Below are positions 54,571-64,000 of a DNA stretch of 64,000 nucleotides, piece by piece (within the stretch, counting starts at the first letter, position 1; every line of letters begins with the position of its first letter). The stretch lies in the NCBI RefSeq assembly GCF_009729855.1, contig NZ_WODA01000007.1:150018-214017 (forward strand), read 5' to 3'. The translations under genes and the position numbers were made by a program. The notes beneath the pieces are model-generated. The model did no database searches. It was not told the origin of the DNA and was given only the letters and a program-made list of their open reading frames with translations. The DNA is from Agromyces luteolus. Lineage in GTDB: Bacteria; Actinomycetota; Actinomycetes; Actinomycetales; Microbacteriaceae.

Positions 54571-55173
54571 ATGACCGATGCCGTCAGCCGTGATCGCAGC
54601 TCGAACTGGAACCTCCCGAACGCGATCACGATCGTCCGGATCGTCATGGCGCCGATCTTCTTCTGGCTGCTGCTCGCCGACGGCGGCGCCGACGGATCGA
54701 TGCGGTGGTGGGCGGCGGTCATCTTCATCGTCGCGATCTCGACCGACTGGGTCGACGGGCACCTGGCGCGCTCGCGCGGTCTCGTCACCGACCTCGGGAA
54801 GATCCTCGACCCGATCGCCGACAAGCTGCTCACGAGCGGCGCGCTCGTGTGCCTGTCGATCCTCGGCGAGCTGTGGTGGTGGGTGACGATCCTCATCGTC
54901 GTCCGCGAGGTCGGCATCACGGTCTGGAGGCTCGTCGAGCTGCGCCGCGGCACCGTCGTGCCGGCCTCCTCGGGCGGCAAGGCGAAGACGTTCGCGCAGG
55001 CGATCGCGATCTCGCTCTTCCTGACCCCGCTCTGGACGATCGTCGGCGACTGGATCTTCTGGGTGAACTGGGCGGCGATGGCGGTCGCGCTCGTGCTCAC
55101 CGTCTGGTCGGGCCTGCTGTACGTGCGCGACGCGATCCGGCTCGCGCGCGAGCACCGGGCCGAGTCGACGTGA
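54571..55173 (+). CDS. pgsA: CDP-diacylglycerol-glycerol-3-phosphate 3-phosphatidyltransferase
   Basis: The 200-residue membrane protein has the CDP-alcohol phosphotransferase signature DWVDGHLARSRG...DLGKILDPIADK (DGxxAR-G-DxxxD) and NLPNAITIVRIVMAPIFFW at the start. It makes phosphatidylglycerol phosphate. It follows ftsK and precedes the cinA gene in the standard actinobacterial order. TAGGCT (54559-54564) lies 6 bases before the ATG. Confidence 0.94.
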   Translation: MTDAVSRDRSSNWNLPNAITIVRIVMAPIFFWLLLADGGADGSMRWWAAVIFIVAISTDWVDGHLARSRGLVTDLGKILDPIADKLLTSGALVCLSILGELWWWVTILIVVREVGITVWRLVELRRGTVVPASSGGKAKTFAQAIAISLFLTPLWTIVGDWIFWVNWAAMAVALVLTVWSGLLYVRDAIRLAREHRAEST

Positions 55174-55196
55174 GCCCGCTCGGTGGGTGACGTGCC

Positions 55197-55733
55197 GTGA
55201 GCGACGAGCGGATGGCGCCCGCCGCCGGCGACGCGCCGGCCGACCCGGCCGCTGAGCTCATCGCCGAGCTCACGCGGAGGGGCCTGCGCATCGCGGTCGC
55301 CGAATCGCTCACGGGTGGACTGGTGACCGCCGAGATGACCCGCATCCCCGGCGCATCCCTCGCCGTGAGCGGCGGCATCGTCGCCTACGACACCGGTGTG
55401 AAGCGCTCGCTGCTCGGAGTGCCCGCCGACCTGCTCGCCGCGGAGGGCGCCGTGCACCCCGAGGTCGCCCGGCGGATGGCCGACGGGGTGAGGCGCGCCC
55501 TCGCGGTCGATGAGCGCCCGGCCGACGTCGGCCTCGCGACCACGGGCGTCGCCGGACCCGACCCGCAGGACGGCAAGGCGGTCGGCACGGTCTACGTCGG
55601 CGTCGCGACGGCCGACGGAACCGAGGCGATCACCCTCGATCTCGCCGGGGTGGGCGGGCGCGACGCCATCCGTGCGGCGACCGTGCGGGCCGCGATCGAC
55701 GCGGCGCTCGCGCGCGTGCGCGAGCGGAGCTGA
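55197..55733 (+). CDS. CinA C-terminal domain protein (PncC-type amidohydrolase)
   Basis: The 178-residue protein consists of the CinA_C domain alone: IAVAESLTGGLVTAEMTRIPGAS, YDTGVKRSLLGVPADLL and TTGVAGPDPQDGKAVGTVYVG. Such proteins deamidate nicotinamide mononucleotide. The name cinA comes from its position near recA in competent bacteria. The GTG at 55197 is 23 bp past pgsA. Here a 6-kb transport and signalling block separates it from recA. Confidence 0.92.
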   Translation: MSDERMAPAAGDAPADPAAELIAELTRRGLRIAVAESLTGGLVTAEMTRIPGASLAVSGGIVAYDTGVKRSLLGVPADLLAAEGAVHPEVARRMADGVRRALAVDERPADVGLATTGVAGPDPQDGKAVGTVYVGVATADGTEAITLDLAGVGGRDAIRAATVRAAIDAALARVRERS

Positions 55734-55754
55734 TCGCCACCACCGTGCCCCGCG

Positions 55755-56444
55755 TCAGCGCGACGGCATCCGGTATCGGTGCTCCGGCCGGCCCGCACTC
55801 CCGTACCGCGGCGCGACCTCGGCGGCGCCGCTCGCCACGAGGTGCTCGAGGTAGCGGCGCGCGCTCACACGCGACATCCCGAGCGCCTCGGCGATCTCGG
55901 CGGCGGATGCGTCGGCACGGCACGCCGCAAGGCTCGCGGCGACACGGTCGAGGCTGACCTGCGACAGTCCCTTCGGCAGGGCGACCCGGCGCATCGTGCT
56001 CGTCGTCCCGCCGAGGATGCGGTCGACACCGTGCTGGTCGAGCGCCCGCGCAGGCGCCGCACGGTCGGCGGCGATGCCGCGGCGGACGTCGTCGAGTCGT
56101 TCGACCAGGGTCGCGGCGGAGAATGGCTTGACGAGGTAGTGCCGCACGCCGAGCAGTCGGGCCTGTCGCACGGTGTCGAGATCGCGCGCAGCCGTCACGG
56201 CGATGACCTCGACCTCGTCGCCCGACGCGCGAAGTCGGCGCAGCACGTCGAGGCCGCCGAGATCGGGCAGGTAGACGTCGAGGAGCACGAGGTGCGGCCG
56301 GTGCCGCTCGATCGCCTCGAGCGCGGCCGCTCCGGTGTGCGCCTCCGCGACGACCGCGAAGCCCGGCTGGGCGTCGACGAACGCCCGGTTGACCTGCGCG
56401 ACGGCGAAGTCGTCGTCGACGATGACCACGCGGATCCCGCTCAT
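55755..56444 (-). CDS. Response regulator of the CitB/DcuR family
   Basis: The 229-residue protein has a receiver domain (VVIVDDDFAVAQVNRAFVD, phospho-acceptor Asp56 in VLLDVYLPDLGG, Lys in YLVKPFSAATL) and a C-terminal helix-turn-helix (SAAEIAEALGMSRVSARRYLEHL). This is the CitB/DcuR layout for di- and tricarboxylate sensing. Its ATG overlaps the kinase stop by 4 bp. The divergent tctCBA operon is the obvious target. Confidence 0.93.
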   Translation of the reverse strand: MSGIRVVIVDDDFAVAQVNRAFVDAQPGFAVVAEAHTGAAALEAIERHRPHLVLLDVYLPDLGGLDVLRRLRASGDEVEVIAVTAARDLDTVRQARLLGVRHYLVKPFSAATLVERLDDVRRGIAADRAAPARALDQHGVDRILGGTTSTMRRVALPKGLSQVSLDRVAASLAACRADASAAEIAEALGMSRVSARRYLEHLVASGAAEVAPRYGSAGRPEHRYRMPSR

Positions 56445-58096
56445 CGCCGACCTCCCGCAGCCGGCGTTGCCGTGGCATCCGTCTCGGTCGGGCGTTTCGG
56501 CGCCGCTTCGGCCGATGTCGCGCCCGAACCCCACGGCAGCCGCACGACGAATCGCGCGCCACCGGCGGGCGACGCGTCGACGGCCACGCCGCCGCCGGCC
56601 CGCGCCGTGACGCGCTGGACGATCGTGAGCCCGATGCCGCGCCGCGCCTTGCCGGGTGCCGGTGCCTTCCCGCTGACGTCGGGCTCGAAGATCGCGGCGC
56701 GCCGCTCGGGAGGCACGCCCGGCCCGTCGTCGTCGACGCGGACGACGACCGTTCCAGGCTCGAGGTCGTCCCGGATCGACAGCTCGATGCGCCCGCCCAG
56801 CACGCACGCCTCGATCGCGTTGTCGACGAGATTGCCGACGACGGTCACGAGGTCGGTGCGTTCGCGAGCGTCGGTGGTCGCGTCGAGGTGGGACTCGACG
56901 TCGACGTCGAAGGCGAGCCCGAGTTCACCCGCGCGCGACCGCTTCGCGAGCACGAGCGCGGCGGTCTCGACGTCCGCGATGCCGTCGTGGTCGCCGAGCG
57001 TGGAGAGGGCGCCGCCGCTGCCGACGCGTTGGATGAACGCGATCGCCGCATCGACGTGGCCGAGTTCGAGCAGCCCGCTGACGACGTGGAGCTTGTTGGA
57101 GAACTCGTGCGACTGCGCGCGCAGCCCCTCGGCGAGGCCCTGTGCGCCCTCGAGCTCGCGGAGCATGGTCTCGAGCTCGGTGCGGTCGCGCAGGATCGCG
57201 ATCGAGCCGACCTCCCGGCCCTCGACGCGGACCCGATCCCCGTGCACGAGGAGCACCCGCTCGCCCGAGAGCACGGGCGCCTCACGGTCCTCACCCGAGG
57301 CGATGAAGCGCGCGAGGTCGCGGTCGAGCACCTCCTCGACGGGCAGCCCGAGGACGCGATCGGGGGCCTCGACGTCGAGCAGGCGCGCCGCGGCGTCGTT
57401 CATCAGCACGATGCGGCCCCGGTCGTCGACCGCGACGATGCCCTCCCGGATGCCGTGCAGCATCGCCTCGCGCGTCTCGAGCATCGCGCGGATCTCGTCG
57501 GGCTCGAGCCCGTAGATCCGGCGGCGGATGACGCGGCCGATCCACGCGGACCCGACGACGCCGACGAGCGCCGCCACGGCGAGCGCGCCGAGGAGCCCGC
57601 CGAGCCCGCCGAGGAAGTCGGCACGCAGCTCGGACTCGAGGATGCCGACCGACACCTGCCCCATGACGTCGCCGTCGTCGTCGAAGATCGGCACCTTCAC
57701 GCGCCACGATTCGCCGAGCGTTCCGGTCTGCGTGCCGACGTAGACCTCGCCCGACAGGGGGATCGTCGGGTCGGTCGAGACACGCTCTCCGATGCGGTCG
57801 GGATTGGGATGCGAGTAGCGGATCCCGTCGACGTTCGCGACGACGACGTACGTGACGTCCGACGCGTTCCGGATCACCTCGGCGACCGGCTGGATCGTCG
57901 CGGAGGGGTCCGGGTCGTCGAACGCGCCGCGGATGACCGGCAGCCCGGCGACGGACTGGGCCACCGCGATCATCCGGTCCTGGTAGCCCTCGCGCAGCTG
58001 GCGCTCCTGGATGAGCATCGCAGTCACGCCCGTGCCGACGACGGTCGTGAGCACGATCGCGACCTGCAGCAGCAGCAGCTGCATGCCCAGCGTCAT
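56441..58096 (-). CDS. Sensor histidine kinase of the CitA/DcuS family
   Basis: The 551-residue protein has a first membrane helix (LLLLQVAIVLTTVVGTGVTAM), an extracytoplasmic PAS-like domain of about 140 residues, a second helix (near 180-200), a cytoplasmic PAS domain, and a kinase core with His330 in QSHEFSNKLHVVSGLLELG, NLVDNAIEACVLGG, DDDGPGVPPE and RRGIGLTIVQRV. The H-box is the CitA/DcuS type. The start ATG 58096 is chosen. A GTG at 58111 is possible. It likely senses extracellular tricarboxylates imported by the neighbouring Tct system. Confidence 0.92.
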   Translation of the reverse strand: MTLGMQLLLLQVAIVLTTVVGTGVTAMLIQERQLREGYQDRMIAVAQSVAGLPVIRGAFDDPDPSATIQPVAEVIRNASDVTYVVVANVDGIRYSHPNPDRIGERVSTDPTIPLSGEVYVGTQTGTLGESWRVKVPIFDDDGDVMGQVSVGILESELRADFLGGLGGLLGALAVAALVGVVGSAWIGRVIRRRIYGLEPDEIRAMLETREAMLHGIREGIVAVDDRGRIVLMNDAAARLLDVEAPDRVLGLPVEEVLDRDLARFIASGEDREAPVLSGERVLLVHGDRVRVEGREVGSIAILRDRTELETMLRELEGAQGLAEGLRAQSHEFSNKLHVVSGLLELGHVDAAIAFIQRVGSGGALSTLGDHDGIADVETAALVLAKRSRAGELGLAFDVDVESHLDATTDARERTDLVTVVGNLVDNAIEACVLGGRIELSIRDDLEPGTVVVRVDDDGPGVPPERRAAIFEPDVSGKAPAPGKARRGIGLTIVQRVTARAGGGVAVDASPAGGARFVVRLPWGSGATSAEAAPKRPTETDATATPAAGGRR

Positions 58097-58162
58097 CCTC
58101 GACCGGCCCACCCCACCAGTGTGACGCACGGGCGCGCACCCATCTCCCGCGGGGCCGTGACC

Positions 58163-58208
58163 AATACGACCGAATCGACCGCAACGACCAGTACGACCCG
58201 TACGACCG
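58163..58208. repeat. Five tandem 9-bp repeats in the citAB/tct control region
   Basis: The hexamer ACGACC (once TCGACC) starts at 58166, 58175, 58184, 58193 and 58202, an exact 9-bp period. The consensus unit is roughly WACGACCGN. It lies between the divergent kinase and tctC genes and could be a multi-site operator or a slippage array. Confidence 0.8.
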
Positions 58209-58299
58209 CAACGTTCCGCCGGGTCGCGCCGCCGCCCTACCGTCGACGGCACCGACGATCGTCGGCCCGGCGACGGCGCCGGGCACTCAAGGAGGAGCA

Positions 58300-59367
58300 T
58301 TGCGATCACACAGCCGGCCGACCCCCTCGGCCACCCCTCATCGGATCCGGAACGCGGCCGCGCGTGCGGCGCTCGCCGGCCTCGGCGTCACCGCACTGGT
58401 CGGGCTCGCCGGATGCAGCGCGTCGACCGCCACCGCGGGCGGCGACGGGTCGGATGCCGCGGCATCCCTCGACGCGGTCAACCTCATCGCTCCCGCGGAC
58501 CCGGGCGGCGGCTGGGACCAGACGGCCCGCGCGCTCTCGCAGGTGCTGACCACGGAGGGACTCGTCGGATCGGCGCCGGTCCAGAACATCGGCGGTGCCG
58601 GCGGCACCGTCGGCCTCGCGGCGCTCGCCAACGAGAAGGACCCGGCCACGCTCATGGTCACGGGCCTCGTCATGGTCGGCGCGGTCGAGACGAACGCCTC
58701 GCCCGTGCGCATCGAGGACATGACGCCCATCGCGAAGCTCACCGAGGAGGCGCTCGTGCTCGTCGTGCCGGCGTCCTCGCCCTACGAATCGGCCGAGGAC
58801 CTCGTCGACGCCATCGTCGACGAGGGCGCGGCGATCGCCGTCACGGGCGGGTCGGCGGGCGGGGCCGACCACATCCTGGCGGGCATGCTGCTCACCGAGG
58901 CGGGCGTCGATCCGGCCGACATCCCGACGACGCTGAACTACATCCCGAACTCGGGCGGCGGCGAGGCCGTCACGATGCTCCTCGGCAACACGGTCCAGGC
59001 GGGCATCTCAGGCGTCGGCGAGTTCGCCGAGCAGATCGCCGCGGGCGAACTCCGCGCCCTCGCCGTCTCGTCGCCCGAGTCGGTCGAACTGCTGCCCGAC
59101 GTGCCCACCCTCGTCGACGAGGGCTACGACGTGACCCTCACGAACTGGCGCGGGCTGATCGCCCCCGGCGGCCTCGACGAGGCCGACGTCGAGGCGCTCA
59201 GCACGCTCGTGACCGAGCTGCACGACTCCGACGCATGGGCCGCCACGCTCGAGGAGAAGGGCTGGGCCGACGCGTTCCTCACGGGCGACGAGTTCACCGA
59301 GTTCCTCGACGGCGACATCGCCGAGGTGACGCAGACGCTCGAGACGATCGGCCTGGTCGCACCGTGA
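58300..59367 (+). CDS. tctC: Tripartite tricarboxylate transporter substrate-binding lipoprotein
   Basis: The 355-residue protein has a twin-Arg-containing N-terminus, hydrophobic signal and lipobox LAGC (Cys39), so it is a membrane-anchored lipoprotein. The body has the TctC/BugT pattern: NLIAPADPGGGWDQTARALS, VQNIGGAGGTVGLAALAN and TNWRGLIAPGGLDEADVEAL. It captures citrate or a related carboxylate. The start is TTG at 58300 with GGAGGAG upstream. Confidence 0.93.
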   Translation: MRSHSRPTPSATPHRIRNAAARAALAGLGVTALVGLAGCSASTATAGGDGSDAAASLDAVNLIAPADPGGGWDQTARALSQVLTTEGLVGSAPVQNIGGAGGTVGLAALANEKDPATLMVTGLVMVGAVETNASPVRIEDMTPIAKLTEEALVLVVPASSPYESAEDLVDAIVDEGAAIAVTGGSAGGADHILAGMLLTEAGVDPADIPTTLNYIPNSGGGEAVTMLLGNTVQAGISGVGEFAEQIAAGELRALAVSSPESVELLPDVPTLVDEGYDVTLTNWRGLIAPGGLDEADVEALSTLVTELHDSDAWAATLEEKGWADAFLTGDEFTEFLDGDIAEVTQTLETIGLVAP

Positions 59368-59966
59368 CCGAGTCGTCCCCGGTTCCCCTCGGCGCGACCG
59401 CGCCGGGGGGAACCCCCGATCCCGCGACCGGCGCGCCCGCCGACGGCGCCGCCGACGGGCGCGCCGGTCCCGGCCTCGCGGGGGAATACGCCTTCGCGGC
59501 CGTGAGCGCCGCACTCGGCGCCTACGCGATCATCGGCGCGGGGTTCATCCGGGTGCCGCCGGGCTCGGCGAGCGTGCTCGGTCCCCGCGCATTCCCGTAC
59601 GCCGTCGGGGTGCTGCTCCTCGTGGCATCCGTCGCCGTCGTCGTGCAGATCGCACGCGGCCGCCGCGGCGTGCCCGACGACGGCGAGGACGTCGACCCGG
59701 ACGCCCCGACCGACTGGCTCACGGTCGCGAAGCTCGTCGCGATCTTCCTCTCGCAGCTCGTGCTCATCGAGTCGGCGGGATGGCCCGTCGCGGTCGCGGT
59801 GGTGTTCGGAGGCGCGGCGATCGTGCTCGGTGCGAAGCGCTGGTGGATGGCGCTCCTCATCGGTCTCGGCCTCGGACTCGTCACGCAACTCGTCTTCGGC
59901 GCCTGGCTCGGGCTGTCCCTGCCCGCCGGCCCGCTCCTCGACTGGATCCCGATCTTCCATGGATAG
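59364..59966 (+). CDS. tctB: Tripartite tricarboxylate transporter small membrane subunit TctB
   Basis: The 200-residue protein has a disordered N-terminus of about 38 residues and four membrane helices, with the TctB pattern [40 protein letters not shown] and a C-terminal [20 protein letters not shown] followed by LPAGPLL. The GTG overlaps the tctC stop by 4 bp and its 3' end overlaps tctA by 8 bp, so the three are tightly coupled. Confidence 0.92.
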   Translation: MTESSPVPLGATAPGGTPDPATGAPADGAADGRAGPGLAGEYAFAAVSAALGAYAIIGAGFIRVPPGSASVLGPRAFPYAVGVLLLVASVAVVVQIARGRRGVPDDGEDVDPDAPTDWLTVAKLVAIFLSQLVLIESAGWPVAVAVVFGGAAIVLGAKRWWMALLIGLGLGLVTQLVFGAWLGLSLPAGPLLDWIPIFHG

Positions 59967-61548
59967 CCTCACCGCACTGCTCGAGGGGTTCGCCACCGCG
60001 CTGCAGCCCCAGTACCTCCTCATCGCGCTCTTCGGCGTGTTCATCGGCACCGCCGTCGGCGTGCTGCCCGGCATCGGTCCGGCCATGACGGTCGCCCTGC
60101 TGCTGCCCCTGACCTACACGCTCGATCCGACCGGCGCGCTCATCCTCTTCGCCGGCATCTACTACGGCGGCATGTACGGCGGGTCGACGACGTCGATCCT
60201 GCTGAACACGCCGGGGGAGTCGGCCTCGATCGTCACCGCGCTCGAGGGCAACCGGATGGCGAAGGCCGGCCGGGGCGCGGCGGCGCTGGCGACCGCGGCG
60301 ATCGGGTCCTTCGTCGCGGGCACGGTCGCGACCGTCCTGCTGACCTTCCTCGCACCGGGCATCGCGAAGCTCGCCGTCCAGCTCGGCCCGGCGGACTACT
60401 TCGCGCTCATCGTCGTCGCCTTCCTCACGGTCGGCGCGCTGCTCGGCTCGAGCGTGCCCAGGGGGCTCGTCTCGCTGGGCCTCGGCCTGCTGCTCGGGCT
60501 CGTCGGCACCGAGGTGCTCTCGGGCCAGCAGCGCTACACGCTCGGCGTCCCGAGCCTCGCCGACGGCATCGACGTCGTGCTCATCGCGGTCGGGCTCTTC
60601 GCGCTCGGCGAGACGCTCTTCGTCGCTTCACGCCTGCGTCACGGCCCGGTGCGGGTGATCCCGGTGGCACGCGGATGGCGCAGCTGGCTCACGCGCGACG
60701 ATCTCCGCCGCTCGTGGAAGCCGTGGCTGCGCGGCACCGCGATCGGGTTCCCGATCGGCACCATCCCGGCGGGTGGGGCGGATGTCGCGACCTTCCTGTC
60801 GTACGCCACCGAGCGCCGGCTGGCGAAGGGTCCGTCCCGCGCGCAGTTCGGGCGCGGGGCGATCGAGGGCGTGGCGGGACCCGAGTCGGCGAACAACGCC
60901 GCCGCCGCCGGGGTGCTCGTCCCGCTGCTCACGCTGGGGCTGCCGACCACGGCGACCGCCGCGATCATCATCTCGGCGTTCCAGTCGTACGGCATCCGCC
61001 CCGGGCCGCTGCTGTTCGAGACCCAGTCCGGGCTCGTGTGGGCGCTCATCGCGAGCCTCTACATCGGGAACGTGCTGCTGCTCGTGCTCAACCTGCCGCT
61101 CGTGGGCATGTGGGTGAAGGTGCTGCGCATCCCGCGTCCCTACCTCTATGCGGGCATCCTCGCGTTCGCCGGGCTCGGGGCGTACGCGCTGCACTTCAAC
61201 GTGTTCGACACGCTCACGCTCCTCGTCGTCGGCATCGTCGGGTTCCTGATGCGCCGCTACGGGTACCCGGTCGCGCCGATGGTCGTCGGCGGCATCCTCG
61301 GACCCATGGCCGAGGAGCAGCTCCGCAAGGCGATGGCGATCAGCCAGGGCGACCTCGCGTACCTCGTGCACAGCCCGTTCGCGATCGCCGCGTACGCGAC
61401 GCTCGCCGTGATCGTCGTGACGGGCATCTGGCTGAAGCGGCGCAAGGCCCGGCTCGAGGCGTCGCCGGCGCTGGTGCCGACGGGTGCCGTCGCCGCGGTC
61501 GAGATCGCCGACGCTCCCGCGGACGCGGCGACGCGCGACCGGGAATAG
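59959..61548 (+). CDS. tctA: Tripartite tricarboxylate transporter large membrane subunit TctA
   Basis: The 529-residue protein has about twelve helices and both TctA signature repeats: [20 protein letters not shown] with [20 protein letters not shown], and in the second half [20 protein letters not shown] with [21 protein letters not shown]. It forms the ion-coupled channel for substrate delivered by TctC. The ATG at 59959 lies inside the end of tctB. Confidence 0.95.
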   Translation: MDSLTALLEGFATALQPQYLLIALFGVFIGTAVGVLPGIGPAMTVALLLPLTYTLDPTGALILFAGIYYGGMYGGSTTSILLNTPGESASIVTALEGNRMAKAGRGAAALATAAIGSFVAGTVATVLLTFLAPGIAKLAVQLGPADYFALIVVAFLTVGALLGSSVPRGLVSLGLGLLLGLVGTEVLSGQQRYTLGVPSLADGIDVVLIAVGLFALGETLFVASRLRHGPVRVIPVARGWRSWLTRDDLRRSWKPWLRGTAIGFPIGTIPAGGADVATFLSYATERRLAKGPSRAQFGRGAIEGVAGPESANNAAAAGVLVPLLTLGLPTTATAAIIISAFQSYGIRPGPLLFETQSGLVWALIASLYIGNVLLLVLNLPLVGMWVKVLRIPRPYLYAGILAFAGLGAYALHFNVFDTLTLLVVGIVGFLMRRYGYPVAPMVVGGILGPMAEEQLRKAMAISQGDLAYLVHSPFAIAAYATLAVIVVTGIWLKRRKARLEASPALVPTGAVAAVEIADAPADAATRDRE

Positions 61549-61633
61549 TCCACGTGAACACCCTGTTACAGGTGTCGGGTTCAGAGCAAAACACCAGTGA
61601 CCAACGGTAGGCTCGGTGAACGGGAAGAGGCGT

Positions 61634-61639
61634 TAGACT
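61634..61639 (+). promoter_or_regulatory. Possible -10 element of the XRE regulator gene
   Basis: TAGACT lies 55 bp before the ATG, and a second box TAGGCT lies at 61608-61613. CACGTG (61551-61556) and an imperfect ACACC/GGTGT palindrome (61559-61575) lie upstream. The region 61549-61693 holds no gene. Confidence 0.4.
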
Positions 61640-61693
61640 GACCTCCCCGTACCGGCCCCGGTCGGGTCGCAAGGTGAGACGAGGGAGGTTCCG

Positions 61694-62008
61694 ATGGTTC
61701 TGGTTCGACAGGAGATCGGCGACGTGCTGAGGGACTTCCGCCTGCAGAAGGGCCGGACCCTCCGCCAGGTCGCCAGCAAGGCGAGCGTCGCGCTCGGCTA
61801 TCTCAGCGAGGTGGAGCGCGGCCAGAAGGAGGCCTCGAGCGAGATCCTCGCGTCCGTCGCGGACGCGCTCGACACTCCCATCTCCGTGATCATGCACGAG
61901 GTCGGCGACCGCATCGCGGTGCTCGAGGGGCTCAACACCCCGGCAGTGCCCGACAGCCTCCCCGACGAGCTGGTGGCGGAGTTCGACGCGGACATGATGG
62001 TCCGCTGA
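61694..62008 (+). CDS. Small XRE-family regulator (ClgR-like)
   Basis: The 104-residue protein has an XRE helix-turn-helix: VLRDFRLQKGRTLRQVASKA, then VALGYLSEVERGQKEASSEILASVADAL. The tail DELVAEFDADMMVR resembles ClgR, the actinobacterial activator of clp protease genes, and position between pgsA/cinA and recA also fits. GAGGGAGG precedes the ATG. I did not find a convincing ClgR box, so the name is left open. Confidence 0.85.
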   Translation: MVLVRQEIGDVLRDFRLQKGRTLRQVASKASVALGYLSEVERGQKEASSEILASVADALDTPISVIMHEVGDRIAVLEGLNTPAVPDSLPDELVAEFDADMMVR

Positions 62009-62072
62009 TCCACAGATCCACTCGAACGGCCGGTCCTCGTGACCGGCCGTTCGCACGTTCCGGAGGTCATCG

Positions 62073-62309
62073 GTGAAGCGCAGCGAGTTCGCGCTGGCGG
62101 TCGAGCAGGAGTTCGGCCCCGGCTACGGGGACGTCGTCGTGAACGACCTCGTGCTCGTCGAGCTCGGCAACCGCACCGCGCGCGAGGCGCTCGCGGCCGG
62201 CCTCGCGCCGCGCGACGTGTGGTTCGCGCTGTGCGCGGCGACGGATGTCCCGGAGGAGCGGCGTCACGGCGTCGGGCGTCCCGAGCCGGGTGAACGACCC
62301 TCCCGGTAG
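62073..62309 (+). CDS. DUF3046 family protein
   Basis: The 78-residue protein begins [20 protein letters not shown] and continues with [20 protein letters not shown] and [19 protein letters not shown], matching the small family found directly upstream of recA in actinobacteria. The function is unknown. The GTG at 62073 has GGAGG 7 bases upstream. Co-conservation with recA suggests a link to recombination, unproven. Confidence 0.88.
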   Translation: MKRSEFALAVEQEFGPGYGDVVVNDLVLVELGNRTAREALAAGLAPRDVWFALCAATDVPEERRHGVGRPEPGERPSR

Positions 62310-62368
62310 GCCGCTGCGCACAGGCCGGGACCGCGTCCGAAGACCCGTTCGACACGCCGTGGCGCGTG

Positions 62369-62384
62369 TCGAACATCCGTTCGG
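62369..62384. promoter_or_regulatory. LexA (SOS) box and promoter of recA
   Basis: TCGAACATCCGTTCGG matches the actinobacterial SOS box TCGAAC-N4-GTTCGA at 11 of 12 defined positions. It lies just upstream of TAGGCT (62394-62399), so LexA would cover the -35 region. The leader from there to the recA ATG is about 184 nt without a gene. Confidence 0.85.
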
Positions 62385-62589
62385 ATGCTGCGTTAGGCTC
62401 CTCAACAGCAGGAGGGACGACGCGTCCATCCACAACCCGAGCCCCCGGGCGACGGATGTCGGTGGCCGGCCGTACGGTCGGAGGCGTCGGAACACACCGC
62501 AAACGCCTTGTCGCGAGACGTGCCGGGTCACGGCCTGGCACGCGGAACGACAGCCTAGAGGCAGCCGTCACCACCACGAAGGAGCACCG

Positions 62590-63657
<1,068 letters not shown>

Positions 63658-63670
63658 GTCGGCGGTACCG

Positions 63671-64000
63671 ATGACCGATCAGCGGAACGAGCGACTCGCG
63701 CCGGTCACCTACCTGCCATGGGTGGCGCCGTCGGAGGAATCCGACGGTGCCGCCCGCCGCGGGGCGGGAACGGCGCCCGCTGCGGCGGGGCCGCCCACGG
63801 CAGCGCCCGTCGGGCGCGATCGCGACACCGCGCGGCCGGGCGCCGCGCGGCCGGACTCGCAGCGTCGCAGCACGGGCCTCCGTGGCGCCGCGACCGAACG
63901 GGTCCCGTCGGCGGATCCGGATGAGCCCGAGACCGGCCCGGAGCGCGACGACCGCATCGACCGGCTGATCGTCTCGCGTTTGCGTCGCTCGTCGCTGTCG
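63671..64000 (+). CDS. recX: Regulatory protein RecX (N-terminal part, cut by window edge)
   Basis: From the ATG at 63671 the frame is open to the window end (110 residues). It starts [20 protein letters not shown], followed by about 70 Ala/Arg/Pro-rich residues likely disordered, then a helical [18 protein letters not shown] that is the expected entry to the RecX helical repeats. The start lies 13 bp after recA, the usual place for recX, whose product inhibits RecA filaments. The core domain lies outside the window, so identity rests on position and this short match. Confidence 0.75.
   Translation, partial: MTDQRNERLAPVTYLPWVAPSEESDGAARRGAGTAPAAAGPPTAAPVGRDRDTARPGAARPDSQRRSTGLRGAATERVPSADPDEPETGPERDDRIDRLIVSRLRRSSLS

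Noticed and set aside
58163..58208. The 9-bp repeats as part of a longer kinase N-terminus
   Set aside because: The in-frame extension to 58309 gives only low-complexity Gly/Arg repeats before the true first membrane helix.

Overview
The window is high-GC DNA (roughly 70% or more) from an actinobacterium, most likely of the Microbacteriaceae. The backbone genes rpsO, pnp, an M16 protease, dapB, thyA, dfrA, dapA, an RNase J, ftsK, pgsA, a cinA-type gene, a small XRE regulator, a DUF3046 gene, recA and recX occur in the order usual for actinobacteria. Catabolic and accessory modules sit between them. No rRNA, tRNA, insertion sequence, prophage or CRISPR array was seen. Many genes lack a Shine-Dalgarno sequence and instead have a TAnnnT hexamer 6-8 bases before the start codon, which points to leaderless mRNAs.

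Layout. 1-13.6 kb: a truncated membrane protein, rpsO, an M24 peptidase, a CGNR regulator divergent from an EamA exporter, two luciferase-like oxidoreductases (one with its flavin reductase), a secreted M28 peptidase, a fructosamine-kinase-like gene, DedA, dodecin and a glycosyltransferase fused to an SGNH hydrolase. 13.6-16.2 kb: pnp behind a structured leader. 16.2-18.2 kb: an SDR, a small coupled ORF and an ArsR-type regulator with a phased operator array. 18.2-22.4 kb: an Lrp regulator divergent from a branched-chain 2-oxoacid dehydrogenase operon (E1a, E1b, E2), followed by a pterin dehydratase, Lsr2, GNAT, TetR, MBL-fold and TetR genes.

25.9-35.6 kb holds a long operon: methylcrotonyl-CoA carboxylase-type subunits, acyl-CoA dehydrogenase, MaoC hydratase, CitE-like lyase, ETF beta, ETF alpha and a membrane cytochrome b-like protein with three copies of a GLPR/GG/PWP motif. 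Together with the upstream oxoacid dehydrogenase this can take leucine to acetyl-CoA and acetoacetate (E3 is not in the window) and pass the electrons through ETF to the membrane. Three matching 16-bp operators, two before this operon and one before the TetR gene at 24.4 kb, suggest that TetR controls it.

35.6-45.8 kb: a TetR-controlled ABC exporter, an aldo/keto reductase, the M16 protease, a histidine phosphatase, dapB, an epimerase-like protein, an OsmC protein and a thioredoxin/DUF4395 pair. 45.9-55.7 kb: thyA-dfrA, a decayed stretch with a truncated AbiEi-like gene, dapA, RNase J, GNAT, ftsK, pgsA and cinA. 55.7-61.5 kb: a CitA/CitB-type two-component system divergent from a tctCBA tricarboxylate transporter. 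61.7-64.0 kb: XRE regulator, DUF3046, SOS-boxed recA and the start of recX.

The most unusual signal is an 8-base word, CGGATGCC/GGCATCCG, which I counted about 60 times by hand. Inverted pairs of it form several intergenic hairpins.
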